Of a DNA stretch of 64,000 nucleotides, positions 35,853-47,359 are shown piece after piece. How positions within the stretch are numbered: position 1 is the first letter of the stretch; each line of letters starts with the position of its first letter. The stretch covers positions 1 to 64,000 of the forward strand of contig RCTD01000034.1 in assembly GCA_014898415.1 (NCBI GenBank), read 5' to 3'. The DNA comes from Stromatinia cepivora. Lineage: Eukaryota > Ascomycota > Leotiomycetes > Helotiales > Sclerotiniaceae. Under the pieces are notes generated by a model that searched no databases, was not told the origin of the DNA, and saw nothing but the letters and a program-made list of their open reading frames with translations. Both the position numbers and the translations under genes were made by a program.

Positions 35853-36420
35853 ATAATGATCTATATAGGATTTCGAATTATACAGTTTACATTATACAAA
35901 TATATCTACAAAGAAATTATAATTGAAAAGAAAATAGAATTAATAATTTATAGATGAAGAAATAGAATTAACCCTGAAAAAATAACTTTTTCAAAAATAT
36001 AGGATTATTAAACTCTAAATAAAGAAGTTTTGATTATCGAAGCTCTTTTATTTATATTCATTTATTATATCAAAAATAAATCATTTTTCAATAAAACCAT
36101 TATTTTATTTTCTACTTTGAAAGAAATATATCGATGAAGATTTTATTCGGAAATATAATTAATAATATCAAGAATATATTAGAATTTTAAATATAATAGA
36201 ATCCCTATTTATAAATAAATCATTTATTTTTGCGAATAAGAAAATTCCAATCCCAAAAATAATCTTAATTGAATACAATCAATTATATTAAAGGATCTTG
36301 AATATCTTATATACCTCTAAAACTATTTGAATATTTAAATATATATTGAAGTAATAGAAAAGATTAAATATAATACACTAAATTACTATCCTTGATATCA
36401 ATAATCAAAAATTTAAAATA
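35853..36420 (+). other. F1 leader, no coding recognised
   Basis: Lies between the 5' LTR and the first open stretch of the gag region. Short reading frames only; no primer-binding site could be recognised after mutation. Confidence 0.6.
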
Positions 36421-36442
36421 TATCTTAAAAAACTCTTAATTA

Positions 36443-38740
36443 ATGAATTTGAAACTTATATATTTCTTTAAAAGAAAGAAAACCCTGAAAAGAATTATAT
36501 ATATCTTTTCTTTTCTTTTGAAGATTTATCAAAAGAAAACTATAAATATTGAAAACTATCGAAAACTAAATATTAAATCAGATTCTAACAAATCAAATAC
36601 TTTTCAATTAAATTACGATAATATAATGAATAATTTTAATCTATTTACGAAATTGAATCTCCTATAAAATATTCTTCAAAAATCAAAGGATAATATTGTT
36701 ATTCTAATTATCAATTCTTTTAAATCCATTAAAGAACTCTTTATTGATAATAATAAAAATCCCATTAAAAAAAAAGAAAAAACAAAGAAAATCAAAAAAG
36801 AAAAAAAAATAAATCAACAATAGCAAAATCCATCAAAAATTCTATTTGTTATTTGTATTAAAGATTATATATATATATTCCTTATTATATTATATATTAG
36901 AAATATTATTATTCTTATTTTCAATAAAATCGATATATCTGATTTTCTTATAATTTGGGATACCTTATAAATTGATTATAATATATCCAATAAAGAAATG
37001 CGAATTCGATTTTCTTGATATTGCAATTATGCTACTATTATCCAAATCAAATTTATACTGGAATATAATCTTATTAGATATAATTGAAAAGAAAAGTTAA
37101 GATTAATATTACTTCAACACTTTCGTAATTATAATATTTAATAAATAATAAATATTCAAGACTTTTTTGATTAATTTATTAATAATCAATACAATAAAAA
37201 TAAAAAAGATTATAATACAAATCTAATAATAATGAAGAACTATATTACTAAATTTGTATTTTTAGTTATTTAATTTATTAACAATCATATAATCATCGAA
37301 TTCGAAATTGAAAGGATATTCCTGTATAATTTATATATCCAAATGAAAAAGAAGATTATTAAATAATTTAAAATTGATTTTAATAATTCTATTTCTATAA
37401 ATTTCAAGAGAATAATAAACGAAGTTTATAAATAATATTTTTTTAAGGATTTTATCGTTCGAATTTACGAAAGATTTAAATCTTATTAGATTATTATTTC
37501 TTAGGCTGTATATGAAGATATAAAAACCTTATTTATCTTTAATATTAATATAAAGTTTTATTCTCAAGGATAAGAGATAGAGAATATTATAAATAAAATT
37601 ATTAATCTTTTGGATAAATTTAATATAAATTATTTAAAGGTGAAAATCAAAGGTATAAAAGATTCGAAATTATTTTTCTTGTTATTATAATATTAAATTA
37701 TTTATCGAAAAGGTAATACAAAATATGATGATTATTTTATTCAGGATGAATAGAAGAGAATCTTTTTTGATATAAATAGAATTTACAAAAAGAATTATCT
37801 TTATTATTATTGTTTTGGAAGACTTTTTTATAATAATGATTATATTATAAAACAAAATTATTCTAAAAAGATTAATAATATTAATACTGAATTGTATCAT
37901 TATAATGAATATAGAATCTTTATATTTAATTCCAAAAGATATTCTAATCTTTTTTTAATCTTTAAGCAAAAAGATTCTTTAAAGAATTATTAAATTGAAA
38001 TATATATAAAAATTTATAAATTTGATTAATAAAAAAAACGATTGAAGAAATTTAATATTGAGGATAATTTATTGAATTTCGGAATCTTTAATATCGAAAT
38101 TATAAAGGGTATATTTATAAATAATATTAATTATCGAAAAGGGGAAATTATTAATATTAATATAGTTATTTAATCTAAAGAAATTTTAAGATTATAAAGT
38201 TGATTATTTAAGAAGTCCAAATCAGTAAAATGGAATAAAATTGATAAGCCTTAAAAATTGTTAAATATTCTTTGAAAGATATTATTCAGAATAATAAATC
38301 AAATTGAAAGAGAAAGATTAAAGAAAGAATTCTTTAATGAAGATGAAATTATAGATATTAATGAAAAGGAAGAAAACAAAGCAGAAGAATCTTAAAGAGG
38401 GGAAGGTTTTTTTGAATCCGATAAGAATAATATAATACAAAAGAATAAAATATTCAATTCTTATATTAGATTTTTAAAGATAAAGAAGCAAATATTAATC
38501 ACTATTTATATCTCAAAATCTCCAACAGAAATCTTAGAACGGATTTGCAGAATCGAAATCCCGATAATAATTGGGATTATCTTTATCTATATATCAAATC
38601 TTTTCAAATAAATTCTTAAGAAAATATTAATTATAGATATCGAAGAACAAAAAAAGTTTTTCAAAAATTCAGAAATTCCTATCGAAAAAACTATAATAAT
38701 TTTAATAGCTATTAATCATTTAAACATCTTCTTTAATTAT
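36443..38740 (+). pseudogene. F1 gag region
   Basis: Starts with a 74-codon open stretch (36443-36667) rich in Lys and Asn. It continues with broken frames that include an acidic segment before the protease (FFNEDEIIDINEKEENKAEE near 38330-38390). The reversed F2 sequence 62260-64000 matches its second half. No zinc knuckle found. Gag is inferred from position between leader and protease. The minus frame 37685-37900 is a shadow. Confidence 0.6.
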
Positions 38741-38749
38741 CAATTAAAA

Positions 38750-39085
38750 GAAATATATAATATATTTATTATTATTATAATTTTTATAAATAAGAATATC
38801 AAGATTAGTAGTATTATTGATTCGGGATTGATAATTAATATGATAAGTTTGGAAGTTATAAGAGAATTGGGATTTATAATATATGAATATAAGACAATAA
38901 TAATCATTTCTGATGGAAATATCATTATTTTGTATAAATTAATTGAAGATATAAAAATCAATTTTAAAGGAGTTAAGAATATCATCGATATCTTTATCTT
39001 GAATAATATCAAAGATCCATTGTTATTAAGAATATTATATTTGTTTATAAAAAAGATCGATTTTGAATATAAAAGAGATAAATAA
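38750..39085 (+). pseudogene. F1 retroviral-type aspartic protease
   Basis: Reads SSIIDSGLIINMISLEVIRE with the catalytic Asp-Ser-Gly at 38819-38827. It is followed by ADG-type DGNIIILYKLIEDIKINF and VFILNNI-like DIFILNNIKDPLLLRILYLF, the expected fold order (flap, then 'DP.LLG.P.L'). An 86-codon run is open from 38828. The F2 copy (61941-62249, minus) has D-L-G in place of D-S-G. It processes the polyprotein. This domain identifies F as a gypsy element with the protease ahead of RT. Confidence 0.85.
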
Positions 39086-39599
39086 ATTATATAGATTATT
39101 AATAATAATGATATTAATAGAATCGATTATTGAATAATTAAATCAAAATATAAAGCAAATATTATAAAAATTGATTTTAAAAAGTCAGAAAAAGAATAAA
39201 TGATACAAATCCTAAGGATTATATTAATGATCTTTTAAAAATCTTAAATATTATCAAAAATGAAAGAAAATTTAAAGAATTCATTAAAAACTATTTCCTA
39301 GAATTTTTGATTAATATTTCAAATTTTAAGATAATTTTAAATTCTATAAAGTTTAGTATAGATATTATTCGAATTGATTTTGATTTTAATATTAAAGATA
39401 TATTTAATAATATTGAAAATTCAGAATTAAAGGGATTTCAGGAATACTTTATTGTTAATGATATTCATTTCGATTTAGAAGAATTTAAAACAGAAAATAA
39501 TATCTAAAAAAAACTAATCAATATCAAATCCGAAATTCTTATTTCGATTAATAATATATATAAAAAAAAAACGATAAAATAAAATCCTCGAATAAAACA

Positions 39600-40800
39600 A
39601 AGTATATTAATAAAAAGATTCCAAAAGGTAATCTTAATTAATTGAAATTGAAATATATAAAACATTTTAAATATCAATTATTAGATCCCTTTTCGAAGTA
39701 TTTGATATTATATTTTGATATTAGATCTAAAGATTTCTGATTGATATAAGAATGTTTAGTATTATTAGATATCGGAAATATATTTTGGAAATATGAAAAA
39801 GAATTTTTTCTTGTATTATTATAGAATCGAGAAATAATATTAATTTTTGATTAAATAGAAATCAGCAATATCAAATCTTCAATTGTTTTGTTATAGATTA
39901 TCAAGATAATATTATATAAAATCTAGTAAATTTTTAATTTTGTATTTTTTAAAGCTTTTTTATTAATAATTATCGAAATGATAAAAGATTATATTAAACA
40001 AAATATATTAAAAAAAGAAAAAGGATTATATTGAAACCCTTGATATCTAATTAAGAAGAGTAAGGTTGATAAATATTATATTATTATTATAATAACAAAA
40101 ATAAATATTGTAATTCTGTAAAATATAAATATACCTTCAAATTTAAAGGAATTTGCTGAATAAATGATTAAATGTTTATTAATATCCTTAATTGATTTTT
40201 TCTTTGAATATAATTAAATATTTTTAGATAAGAAAAGTAGAGATATTATTATTATTATAATCCTTTTTGATTTAATAAGATTCATTACTTTATTATAAAA
40301 GACTATTAATTCAATCGTTTAATTTGTAAGGATTATATCAAGGATATTATAAGATATTATATCTAATATTATTATACCTTATTTAAATGATATTAAAATT
40401 AAGGGTCCCAGAATTCGATACAATAAAGCTGAAGTTGAATCTAGATTAAAGAAGTTCGTTATCGAATATTTAAAAAACCTAAATACTATAATGAAATATA
40501 TTAAATATACAAAATATATTATCAATATCAAATCCAAATAATATTATAATAGAATCCGAATCATAGATTATTATATCAATTCTGAAAAAAGAAATTCCAA
40601 TATTATCAAAATCATCAAAATATTTAAATAATCATTTTACTCAAACGACTATAAAATTAGAATGTTCTTTAAAGTATATATTTTCTATTGATTTTGAATA
40701 AAGAATTTCATTATTATTATAAAGCCTCTCTATATATTATTAAAAAAAGATATAGAATTCATTTAGATTATTAATTATAATATTATGATAATTTTATTAA
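39600..40800 (+). pseudogene. F1 reverse transcriptase
   Basis: In the catalytic region NSIVstopFVRIISRIL, then IIIPYLNDIKIKGPRIRYNK at 40371-40430: the family's P-Y-L-D-D box has its first Asp turned to Asn (40386-40388). Downstream EYLKNLNTIMKYIKYTKYII, and IKNFIIIIKPLYILLKKDIE (known gypsy pattern 'I..F..IA.PL..L.KK...F.W') lead to RNase H. It corresponds to F2 RT, which is split by E2 at the site equivalent to about 40535. An intact template-copying enzyme cannot be made. Confidence 0.85.
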
Positions 40801-41330
40801 AAAACAAATTAATTTCAGCCCCAATCCTTTTTCTATTGATTTATTTATTTGAAATCAGAATCATTATATTCGTTATCGATATTAATTTAATAGAATAAAA
40901 AGTTATTCTAAATTAAATATATAATGATAAGTTTCATATTATTATTAAATATAAGAATAGTATATAGAATTATATTGAATAGAATTATAATATTATTAAA
41001 AGAAAATATAAAGGAATATTCAAAGTTTTATAAAAATATAAAAGAGATTTTTATAATATTCATTTCTTTTTAAAAATTAATATAAATATATTTGTAATTC
41101 AATTAAATAGAATAATTATAAATTTATTTAGTATTTTAGTTACAAAATGGATTATTTGAATTAAATTCTTTGATTTTGATATCAAATATATTTTTGAAAA
41201 CAAAAATATTATTATAGATATTTTATTATAATGATTACGAATTGTTTTGGACGATATTGATAAGGAATATAAAGAAGATATTGATGATTTGATTATTATA
41301 GATCTGAATTTGTTGTAGATAGATCTAATA
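40800..41330 (+). pseudogene. F1 RNase H
   Basis: Reads IIFVIDINLIE (catalytic Asp region of 'V.VDAS..G.G'), YNIIKRKYKGIFKVL (the 'YD.TKRE...L.AL' helix) and NININIFVIQLNR-like NIFVIQLN, then WII-stop-IKFFDFDIKYI (known 'W...I..FDF...H..G'). Stops replace probable Gln and Trp codons. The minus-strand 83-codon frame 41099-41350 is its shadow, as is 52642-52893 in F2. Confidence 0.82.
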
Positions 41331-41479
41331 ATAAGTATAAATAACTCCAAAATTTTAAGACCATTTCAAATTTTAAAAGGTAGAAATGAAAGGATACAAA
41401 TAATTGCTTAATATATTATTATATTATAAAAATTTAAAAATATATTAATAAAGGATTAATAAGTTTTCAAAAAGGAAGT

Positions 41480-42870
41480 TTTCAATTTTTATATAAGAGA
41501 TTGTTGTTTATTCAAAATTTGAAGAGATGGATTATCTTTTGTTTATATAATAACAAATAATGATTTAATCGAAAAAGCAAAAATTATGATTCGAGTATAT
41601 AAAGAATTGAATTATAAAGATTTAAAGTTATTATATATTAAAGTATATAATTGTTTTTAATAGAATAAAATATATAAAAATATAAAAAATTGAATGATTT
41701 TTTGTTTTATTTATTAATTTAGATTATTTAAATAAACAAATGAATCAATGATTATTATTTGAACTTCAAATATTTAGTGTAAAATTGATATAAATATTAT
41801 AAAAATATTTGATAATTATGGATTCAAATGCTTTATTATTTTATAAAAAGATTTAAATAATTAAATAAAAGTTAAAGTTTTATAAAATATTATTTTGAAA
41901 ATGATTACCAAATTCCTTTATAAAATAATCTATCGTTATAATTTTTTTAAAGAAATCATTATAAATGAAGGATTTAAGAATAAAGGCACTGTATTTGCTT
42001 ATTGCAAAAAATATAGAATCGATAAAATCAAGATATCAATCTATCATCTACAAATTAATAAAATAATAAAAAGAAATCATTATTTTATTATAAAAGTATT
42101 TTCTCATTTATTACAAAGAAAATATAAATAATTTAAATAATTGAAAATAATATTATTCATTGATTATATTTCAATTCACAAATTGATAAACAAAATATTA
42201 TTTGAATTGATCTATAAATAAAAAGCTATATTATCTTTTAAAATTATATATATAATTTGAAGGATTTTTGATTAAGAAAATATATAAATTCGGAAAGATT
42301 TATTGATTATTAAAATATAATAATTAAAAATACTAAATAAAGATATTAAAGAAATAATTTTTTATAAATAATATTATAAAGAAAATAATAAATTTCAATA
42401 TAATCTTGATCACAAAACATTAAATAAGAATATTCGAATTGAAGATATAATTCTATATTACAATCTTTAATCAAAAATCGATATATCTTGTAATACAAAA
42501 TTTACTTTCAAATAATATAGATTTTACAAAATAACAAAAAAATTGGAAAATCTTTTTATATATATTTTTGAAAAAATGAATAATATTCTATTTGATAAAA
42601 TTTATATAAATATTTATTTTAAAAAATATATCTTATATTTTGATTTCTTTGTAAATAACAATTCTAAGGATTTATATAAATAAATAAACCAAAAAAATCG
42701 AGTTTCTAAATATCTATAATCTTTCAAATAAAAAATAACAAATAATTAAGGATTATTCTTTATTCAATTATAAAATAATATAAAATTAAAAGGAAAAAAG
42801 TAAATATAACAAATCGAAAAAGAATTATTATTATAAGCTTTTAATTATCAATTAAAAAGTTCGATAAGGA
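41480..42870 (+). pseudogene. F1 integrase
   Basis: A 79-codon open stretch (41895-42131) holds the core: KEIIINEGFKNKGTVFAYC (second catalytic Asp, from 'V.D.G.E', here Asn) and KISIYHLQINKIIKRNH (known 'S.YHP..NG..ER.H', catalytic Glu here Lys). The C-terminal part contains ILYYNL-like motifs and DFFVNNNSKDLYK near 42640, where the family ends in a basic 'G..LK..Y' segment. The N-terminal zinc region is not clear. It integrates element cDNA in active relatives; here both catalytic acids are lost. Confidence 0.82.
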
Positions 42871-42949
42871 AAACTTTATAATCCTTAAAAGGGGAAAGGT
42901 GTTTGAATTTTTTTTGAAAAAACTTATTATACTATCGATCTCGCTTTTG

Positions 42950-45829
42950 AACAATTTGCGAACAATTCCTGAATAATATTTGAACAATTCAATATTTTCT
43001 TTTTAAATCTGCTCTTTTTAATAACTTGATTTGAAGTTATCAACTCTTTGTTTGTATTTATTTTACCATTCATACAAGCTTTTATTTAACGCCGTAATAG
43101 AGCCAGAGAAGGTCTTAAAAATCTCGAAAGAATTTGGACAACCGCCCAAGGAAAAGCTTTCGTTCATCTTTAATCGGAAGATATAAGTTTAAATAATACT
43201 TTAATAAAAATAAATATAATCTATTATACCTTTCGCTTCAACCTTTAAATCCTTGTAAAGTTTCTGAATGAATATATAGCCGAACATTTTATACAAAAGA
43301 AAGGTAAGGGAATCAAAAAATATAGTCTTATAGATTTCTATATTATATATAGATTTATTATAAAAGTTAATATAAAGAATAAGAAAAATTAAATATTTCT
43401 TTTTTACAATTTTATACAGAATCCTGTTTTTAGAATTTATAGATTTATTTTCGATAATCTTAGGTTTCTAAAAGAATATTATAAAAGCAAAAATCCTTTC
43501 AAAGTTTAATAAAAGGATAAATTTATCTACAAAATAATTATTATAGAAATTACCCCAGTATTCTTCAATAATAATAATAATAAAAAGGAATTTAATACTA
43601 AAGAACAATTGGAAATAATTGTTATACTAAATACTCCTTATATACACCGATTTTTCCATTTTTAAATGATTATATCAATTTCAGAATCTGCAACTACAAA
43701 TATCGATAAATAGGAAAAGAAAGATTATCATTTTGATTTCTTAAAAAAAGTTTTTTTTTATTCATTTTTTCTAAACAGATTCGTACCTCGTTATTATATA
43801 GTTGATTATAATACTAAACTTATTTCAGATGATAATAATTCAACCTCCAATAATTTTAAGATAATTTTAAATTTTTTTATAGAATTTAAATTATCAATTT
43901 AAAAAAGAATAATACTCTTTAATGAATAATAGATATATTACCGATTAAATAAAATGGAAAATTATTATATTATTAAGAAAGCAAATTATTATGAATACCT
44001 TATATATATATTATTTGTATACTCTAATAAAGCTCTTCGATTTAAAATCGAAATATATTTCGGTTAAAAAACTATAAAACAAATTGATTATTATTATTAA
44101 AAACCAAAAGTATATTAATAAAATAAAATTGATAAAAGCATTTTACCCTTAATTCTATTCATATTAATCCTTTAACTTTAAAATAATTAAAACAAATCTT
44201 CAACTTTAATCGATTTAATTCAATAAAAAACTTTTATTCCCCTAACTTTAATAAAGCTTTCAAAAATAATCTTCTTTTATTAAAATCATCAAATAGAAAA
44301 TTCTTTAAAAATCAATTTACCCTATATATCCTTTTGTTTTAATATATCTTCGAATAAAAAGATAAATTCGATTTACAAAATATTTACAAAAATATTCTTA
44401 TTATTTATAAATAATATTTCCGCAAAATCTTTAAAGAAAATCTACTCTTGAATTGTTATTTTTCGATTATTCAATTCCTTTTAAAATGCAATCCTGTTTT
44501 ATAATATATTATTATTTATATTCAAAAGAATAAAAAATTCTGTTTTATATCAATACCTTTACCTATATTATATTTTTCTGATTATAATAAAAAATTTAAT
44601 TTTTGTTATTCCTTTTTTAATCTTTTCTATCTAATTTTTAAAGATAAACAAAAAAAAACTTCAAAAAGAATAATTATCATAATCGATCTTTTTAAATTAA
44701 AAGAATCGATTAAAAGCTCTTATAAAGAATATCAAATCTTTATTTCTTATAAATTAAATAATAATGATAATTTAATTCAGAAACTTTTAAAAAAGCATTT
44801 TTTCATTTATCAATTATAATATAATTTTGATTAAATAACAAAAAGAGAAGTTTTCTATAAAGCCAAATAAAAGAATCAATTTCATTAAAAGATCTTGATT
44901 AAACCTAAATCCTGAACAATTGTAATTCGATCAAATATTATTTTGAGATTTATCAGTTCTTCTGAATCCTGTAAATCGATTTTGATATTGATTTCCTATC
45001 TAATTATAATTTCAGATAAAAAGAATATAAAGGATAATAACTTTTACAAAAATCTTCAAAGATTTCTTTAAAATCAGATTATTCTTTTTAAATTAAATAA
45101 ATTTAATAAAAAAAGCTTTCATATTCCTTAATCTTTTCTTTTAATATCAATTTTGTTTTATAAAATCATTTTTTTATAACTCTTTTAGAATATTTATCTT
45201 AGAATTCTAATATTATAAAGGAAATAGCAAATAGATTATTTAAAATCAATAATAATAAATTCAAACTTTAATATAAACAATAATATAATCTTGTAATAAT
45301 AAATTTGATTATTTAATTTGAAATATTTCAAAACAAAGAAAAACAATAAGAAGATTGATCATTATTTACAAATTATAATGTGTTTTTATAGAAATAAGAA
45401 GTTCTTTATAATAAAGATCTCGAAAATAATGAATTCCTTAATAAAGAAAATATTAATAATTGGAAAATTGTAAATCTAATTGATAAAGAATCCCTTATTG
45501 AGAAATCTCAATTTATATTAAAGAAGTTTATTGGAAAAAGAAAAAAAGTTGTAGGGTAAGAATCGATTCAGAATTAATCTGTAATGTTGTTCAATCTGTT
45601 TCCAATTGGACCTTTTGGAATACAAAGTACTGTTTCAATCCTTGATGCAGGTTGTGAATCAGATAGAGAACAGATGAATCATCTTCCAGTAAAAAAGCCT
45701 CCTGCGAGATCTAGTAGTAAGAGAAAGGATCACCCTTCTAGTACTGGGCAGGAGCCTGTAACGCCAAAAGTCCCCACTCGCCATTCAGAATTTGGTAGAG
45801 AGGCGACAAAAGCAGATTTGGACCAATGA
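42950..45829 (+). pseudogene. F1 third ORF downstream of integrase, unidentified
   Basis: About 2.9 kb between integrase and the 3' LTR is coding-like. Readable parts are NRAREGLKNLERIWTTAQGK (43093), FYNFIQNPVFRIYRFIFDNL, KEQLEIIVILNTPYIHRFF, KKDYHFDFLKKVFFYSFFLN and RYYIVDYNTKL (43380-43840). It ends with the clean C-terminus at 45584-45829. The same protein is read from F2 on the minus strand (50275 down to 47390) with equivalent segments, so it was a true gene of the element, of several hundred codons. I recognise no domain. It stands where envelope-like or accessory genes occur in other LTR elements; no signal peptide or membrane helix was evident. Frameshifts lie between 43.8 and 45.5 kb. 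Confidence 0.6.
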
Positions 45830-45870
45830 GAACCTGGAGTATACTGTTTTTTTAAGACAATCTTAAAAAT
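45560..45870 (+). pseudogene. F1 ORF3 C-terminus, unmutated GC island
   Basis: Normal base composition and a clean frame: after in-frame TAA codons at 45575-45577 and upstream (possible former CAA), 45584-45829 encodes 81 residues and stops at TGA. It is Pro/Ser/Lys-rich (LPVKKPPARSSSKRKDHPSS, then TPKVPTRHSEFGREATKADL), probably disordered with a basic, nuclear-signal-like patch. F2 has the same segment at 47390-47760 (minus) in mutated form, with 135 extra bases (47426-47560) in frame between HS and EFG. It is not a host gene. Why it escaped mutation is unclear. Confidence 0.75.
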
Positions 45871-45984
45871 TGTTTACTGCCCTAGTTTGCTAATATTCTA
45901 ATTGATTTTCCTTAATCTAATTGTTTTTTGATCTCTTTGGTTTTTACTTTTTGTAATTATCCTAAAACTAAATAGAATATATAT

Positions 45985-46001
45985 TCCAGAAAAAGAAAGA
46001 G
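45985..46001 (+). promoter_or_regulatory. Polypurine tract of F1
   Basis: CAGAAAAAGAAAGAG directly before the 3' LTR (TATAAAAAAATTGG). F2 has its counterpart in the complement of 47211-47226 (GAAAAGGGGAAAGA). Confidence 0.75.
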
Positions 46002-46293
46002 TATAAAAAAATTGGAATATCAAAATCTAATATATAATTAATTTGTAATTATATAATTATATAACTTTTTATAATTAGATATAAAAAAGGGTTCTATTCT
46101 TTTCTCTTTAAAAGAAATCAATCGTTTTTCTATTAATCTTTTTATACTTTATTTATATATAATCTAAATCATTATCTAAACCTATTAATTTTATTATTTG
46201 AAGCCTTTATAATATAATTTATTCAATTCCAATTCCCATTTCCCTTTGCAACGTGCTATCGGGACGCATGTATCTCGATCTACCTCTTTCACA
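46002..46293 (+). repeat. 3' LTR of F1
   Basis: 292 bp, from TATAAAAAAATTGG to TACCTCTTTCACA; the last 60 bases (GCAACGTGCTATCGGGACGC) are unmutated while the first 150 are nearly all A and T. Followed by the TSD ATAT and 15 bp of E1. Confidence 0.92.
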
Positions 46294-46308
46294 ATATCTT
46301 ATATTAAT

Positions 46309-46478
46309 TGTTACGTATATGTATAATGTGATCGATTCAAGCCTTAATCGAAATGCAGTATTCCCTGAATAAACTAAATGAGCTTTTGGTTTGTGTATAT
46401 ATAGTTATGTAGTTCTATTTTTCGATTTGTAGCTTTTAATTCTAAAAAATATCTAAGTTATTTGATTGTTATATTATA
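46309..46478 (+). repeat. 5' LTR of H
   Basis: 170 bp; GC-richer first 90 bases (GTGATCGATTCAAGCC, GCAGTATTCCCTG). Termini of the TGT(C/T)ACG type as in the C family. Confidence 0.78.
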
Positions 46479-46919
46479 TTATTAAAAATTTTTCGAGATA
46501 AGAAATCGAGTAATATATATATATGTTTAAGTTTATATATATTCTGTAAATTTTAGGTATATATTTATATTTTTATTTATATATATATATTTATAATATA
46601 ATTTGTGAAATTGTTTTTTCTTTGTTAAAACCCTTTTTGAAAGGATTTTTTATAGTTTTTTGAAAATATTTATATTTGGGTAATATTCTCTTCGATTTTA
46701 TTTCATTTTTTAGTAATGGAATCAATCAATTTTATAATCGATGAATTATAAATCGAAATGATATAATAATGTGAAAAGATTGTTTTTCTATATTTTTTAT
46801 TTTTAATTCGATTAAATTTTATTCTAAAATTTTGTTTTCCCGATTTGGAAAAGTTTAGTGGAAATATATAAAAGTTTGATATCTGGTTTTTTTTAATCAA
46901 AGTTAAGTTTCAAATATAT
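46309..46919 (+). mobile_element. H: 5' end of a gag-only type element related to C
   Basis: LTR 46309-46478 starts TGTTACGTATATG, ends TTATATTATA and shares TGTAGCTTTTAATTCTAA with the LTR of C. The sequence after it, TTATTAAAAATTTTTCGAGATAAGAAATCG, matches the start of the C interior (TTATTAAAAGCTTTTCCAGATAAGAAATGG pattern). It inserted in E1 (preceding bases TTAAT) and is cut by F2 at 46919. The rest lies beyond the window. The minus-strand frame 46703-46900 is not conserved with C. Confidence 0.78.
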
Positions 46920-47210
46920 TGTGAAAGAGGTAGGTCGAGATATGTGCGTTCTGATAGTACGCTGCAAAGGGAAATAGGAATTGGAATTGATTAGATTATA
47001 TCATAAAGATTTCAAATAGTAAAATTAGTAGATTTAAATAATGATTTGAATTATATATAAATGGAATACAAAAAGACTAATAAAAAATAATTGATTTCTT
47101 TCAAGGAAAAGGAAATAGAGTTTTTTCTTATATTTAATTATAAAGAGTTATATAATTATATAATTACGAATTAATTATATATTAAATCTTAATATCCTAA
47201 CTTTCTTATA
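46920..47210 (-). repeat. 3' LTR of F2
   Basis: Plus-strand ends TGTGAAAGAGGTAGGTCGAG and CCTAACTTTCTTATA; 291 bp. It is followed on the right by the complement of the polypurine tract (TCTTTCCCCTTTTCGG). Confidence 0.9.
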
Positions 47211-47359
47211 TCTTTCCCCTTTTCGGAATATATATTCCTTTTAATTTCAAGATAATTATAAAAAGTAAAAATCAAAAAGATCAAAAAACAATTAGATTAA
47301 GGAAAACCAATTAGAATATTAGCAAATTAGAATGATAAGCAATTTTTAAGATTATTTTA

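Larger units (their letters stand above)
35561..46293 (+). mobile_element. F1: large gypsy element, 10,733 bp, with an extra ORF
   Basis: Plus-strand Ty3/gypsy element with 292-bp LTRs at 35561-35852 and 46002-46293 and 4-bp TSD ATAT (35557-35560, 46294-46297). LTR ends are TGT(G/A)AGAAAG and CTTTCACA. Order is gag, protease, RT, RNase H, integrase and then about 2.9 kb of a third coding region before the 3' LTR. It inserted in E1; sequence before and after joins to match E2. A second copy, F2, shares the whole layout. Confidence 0.92.

Noticed and set aside
45584..45829. Possible intact host gene of 81 codons
   Set aside because: The same protein segment exists in mutated form in F2, and it lies between integrase and the 3' LTR of F1, so it is the end of an element ORF and not a host gene.
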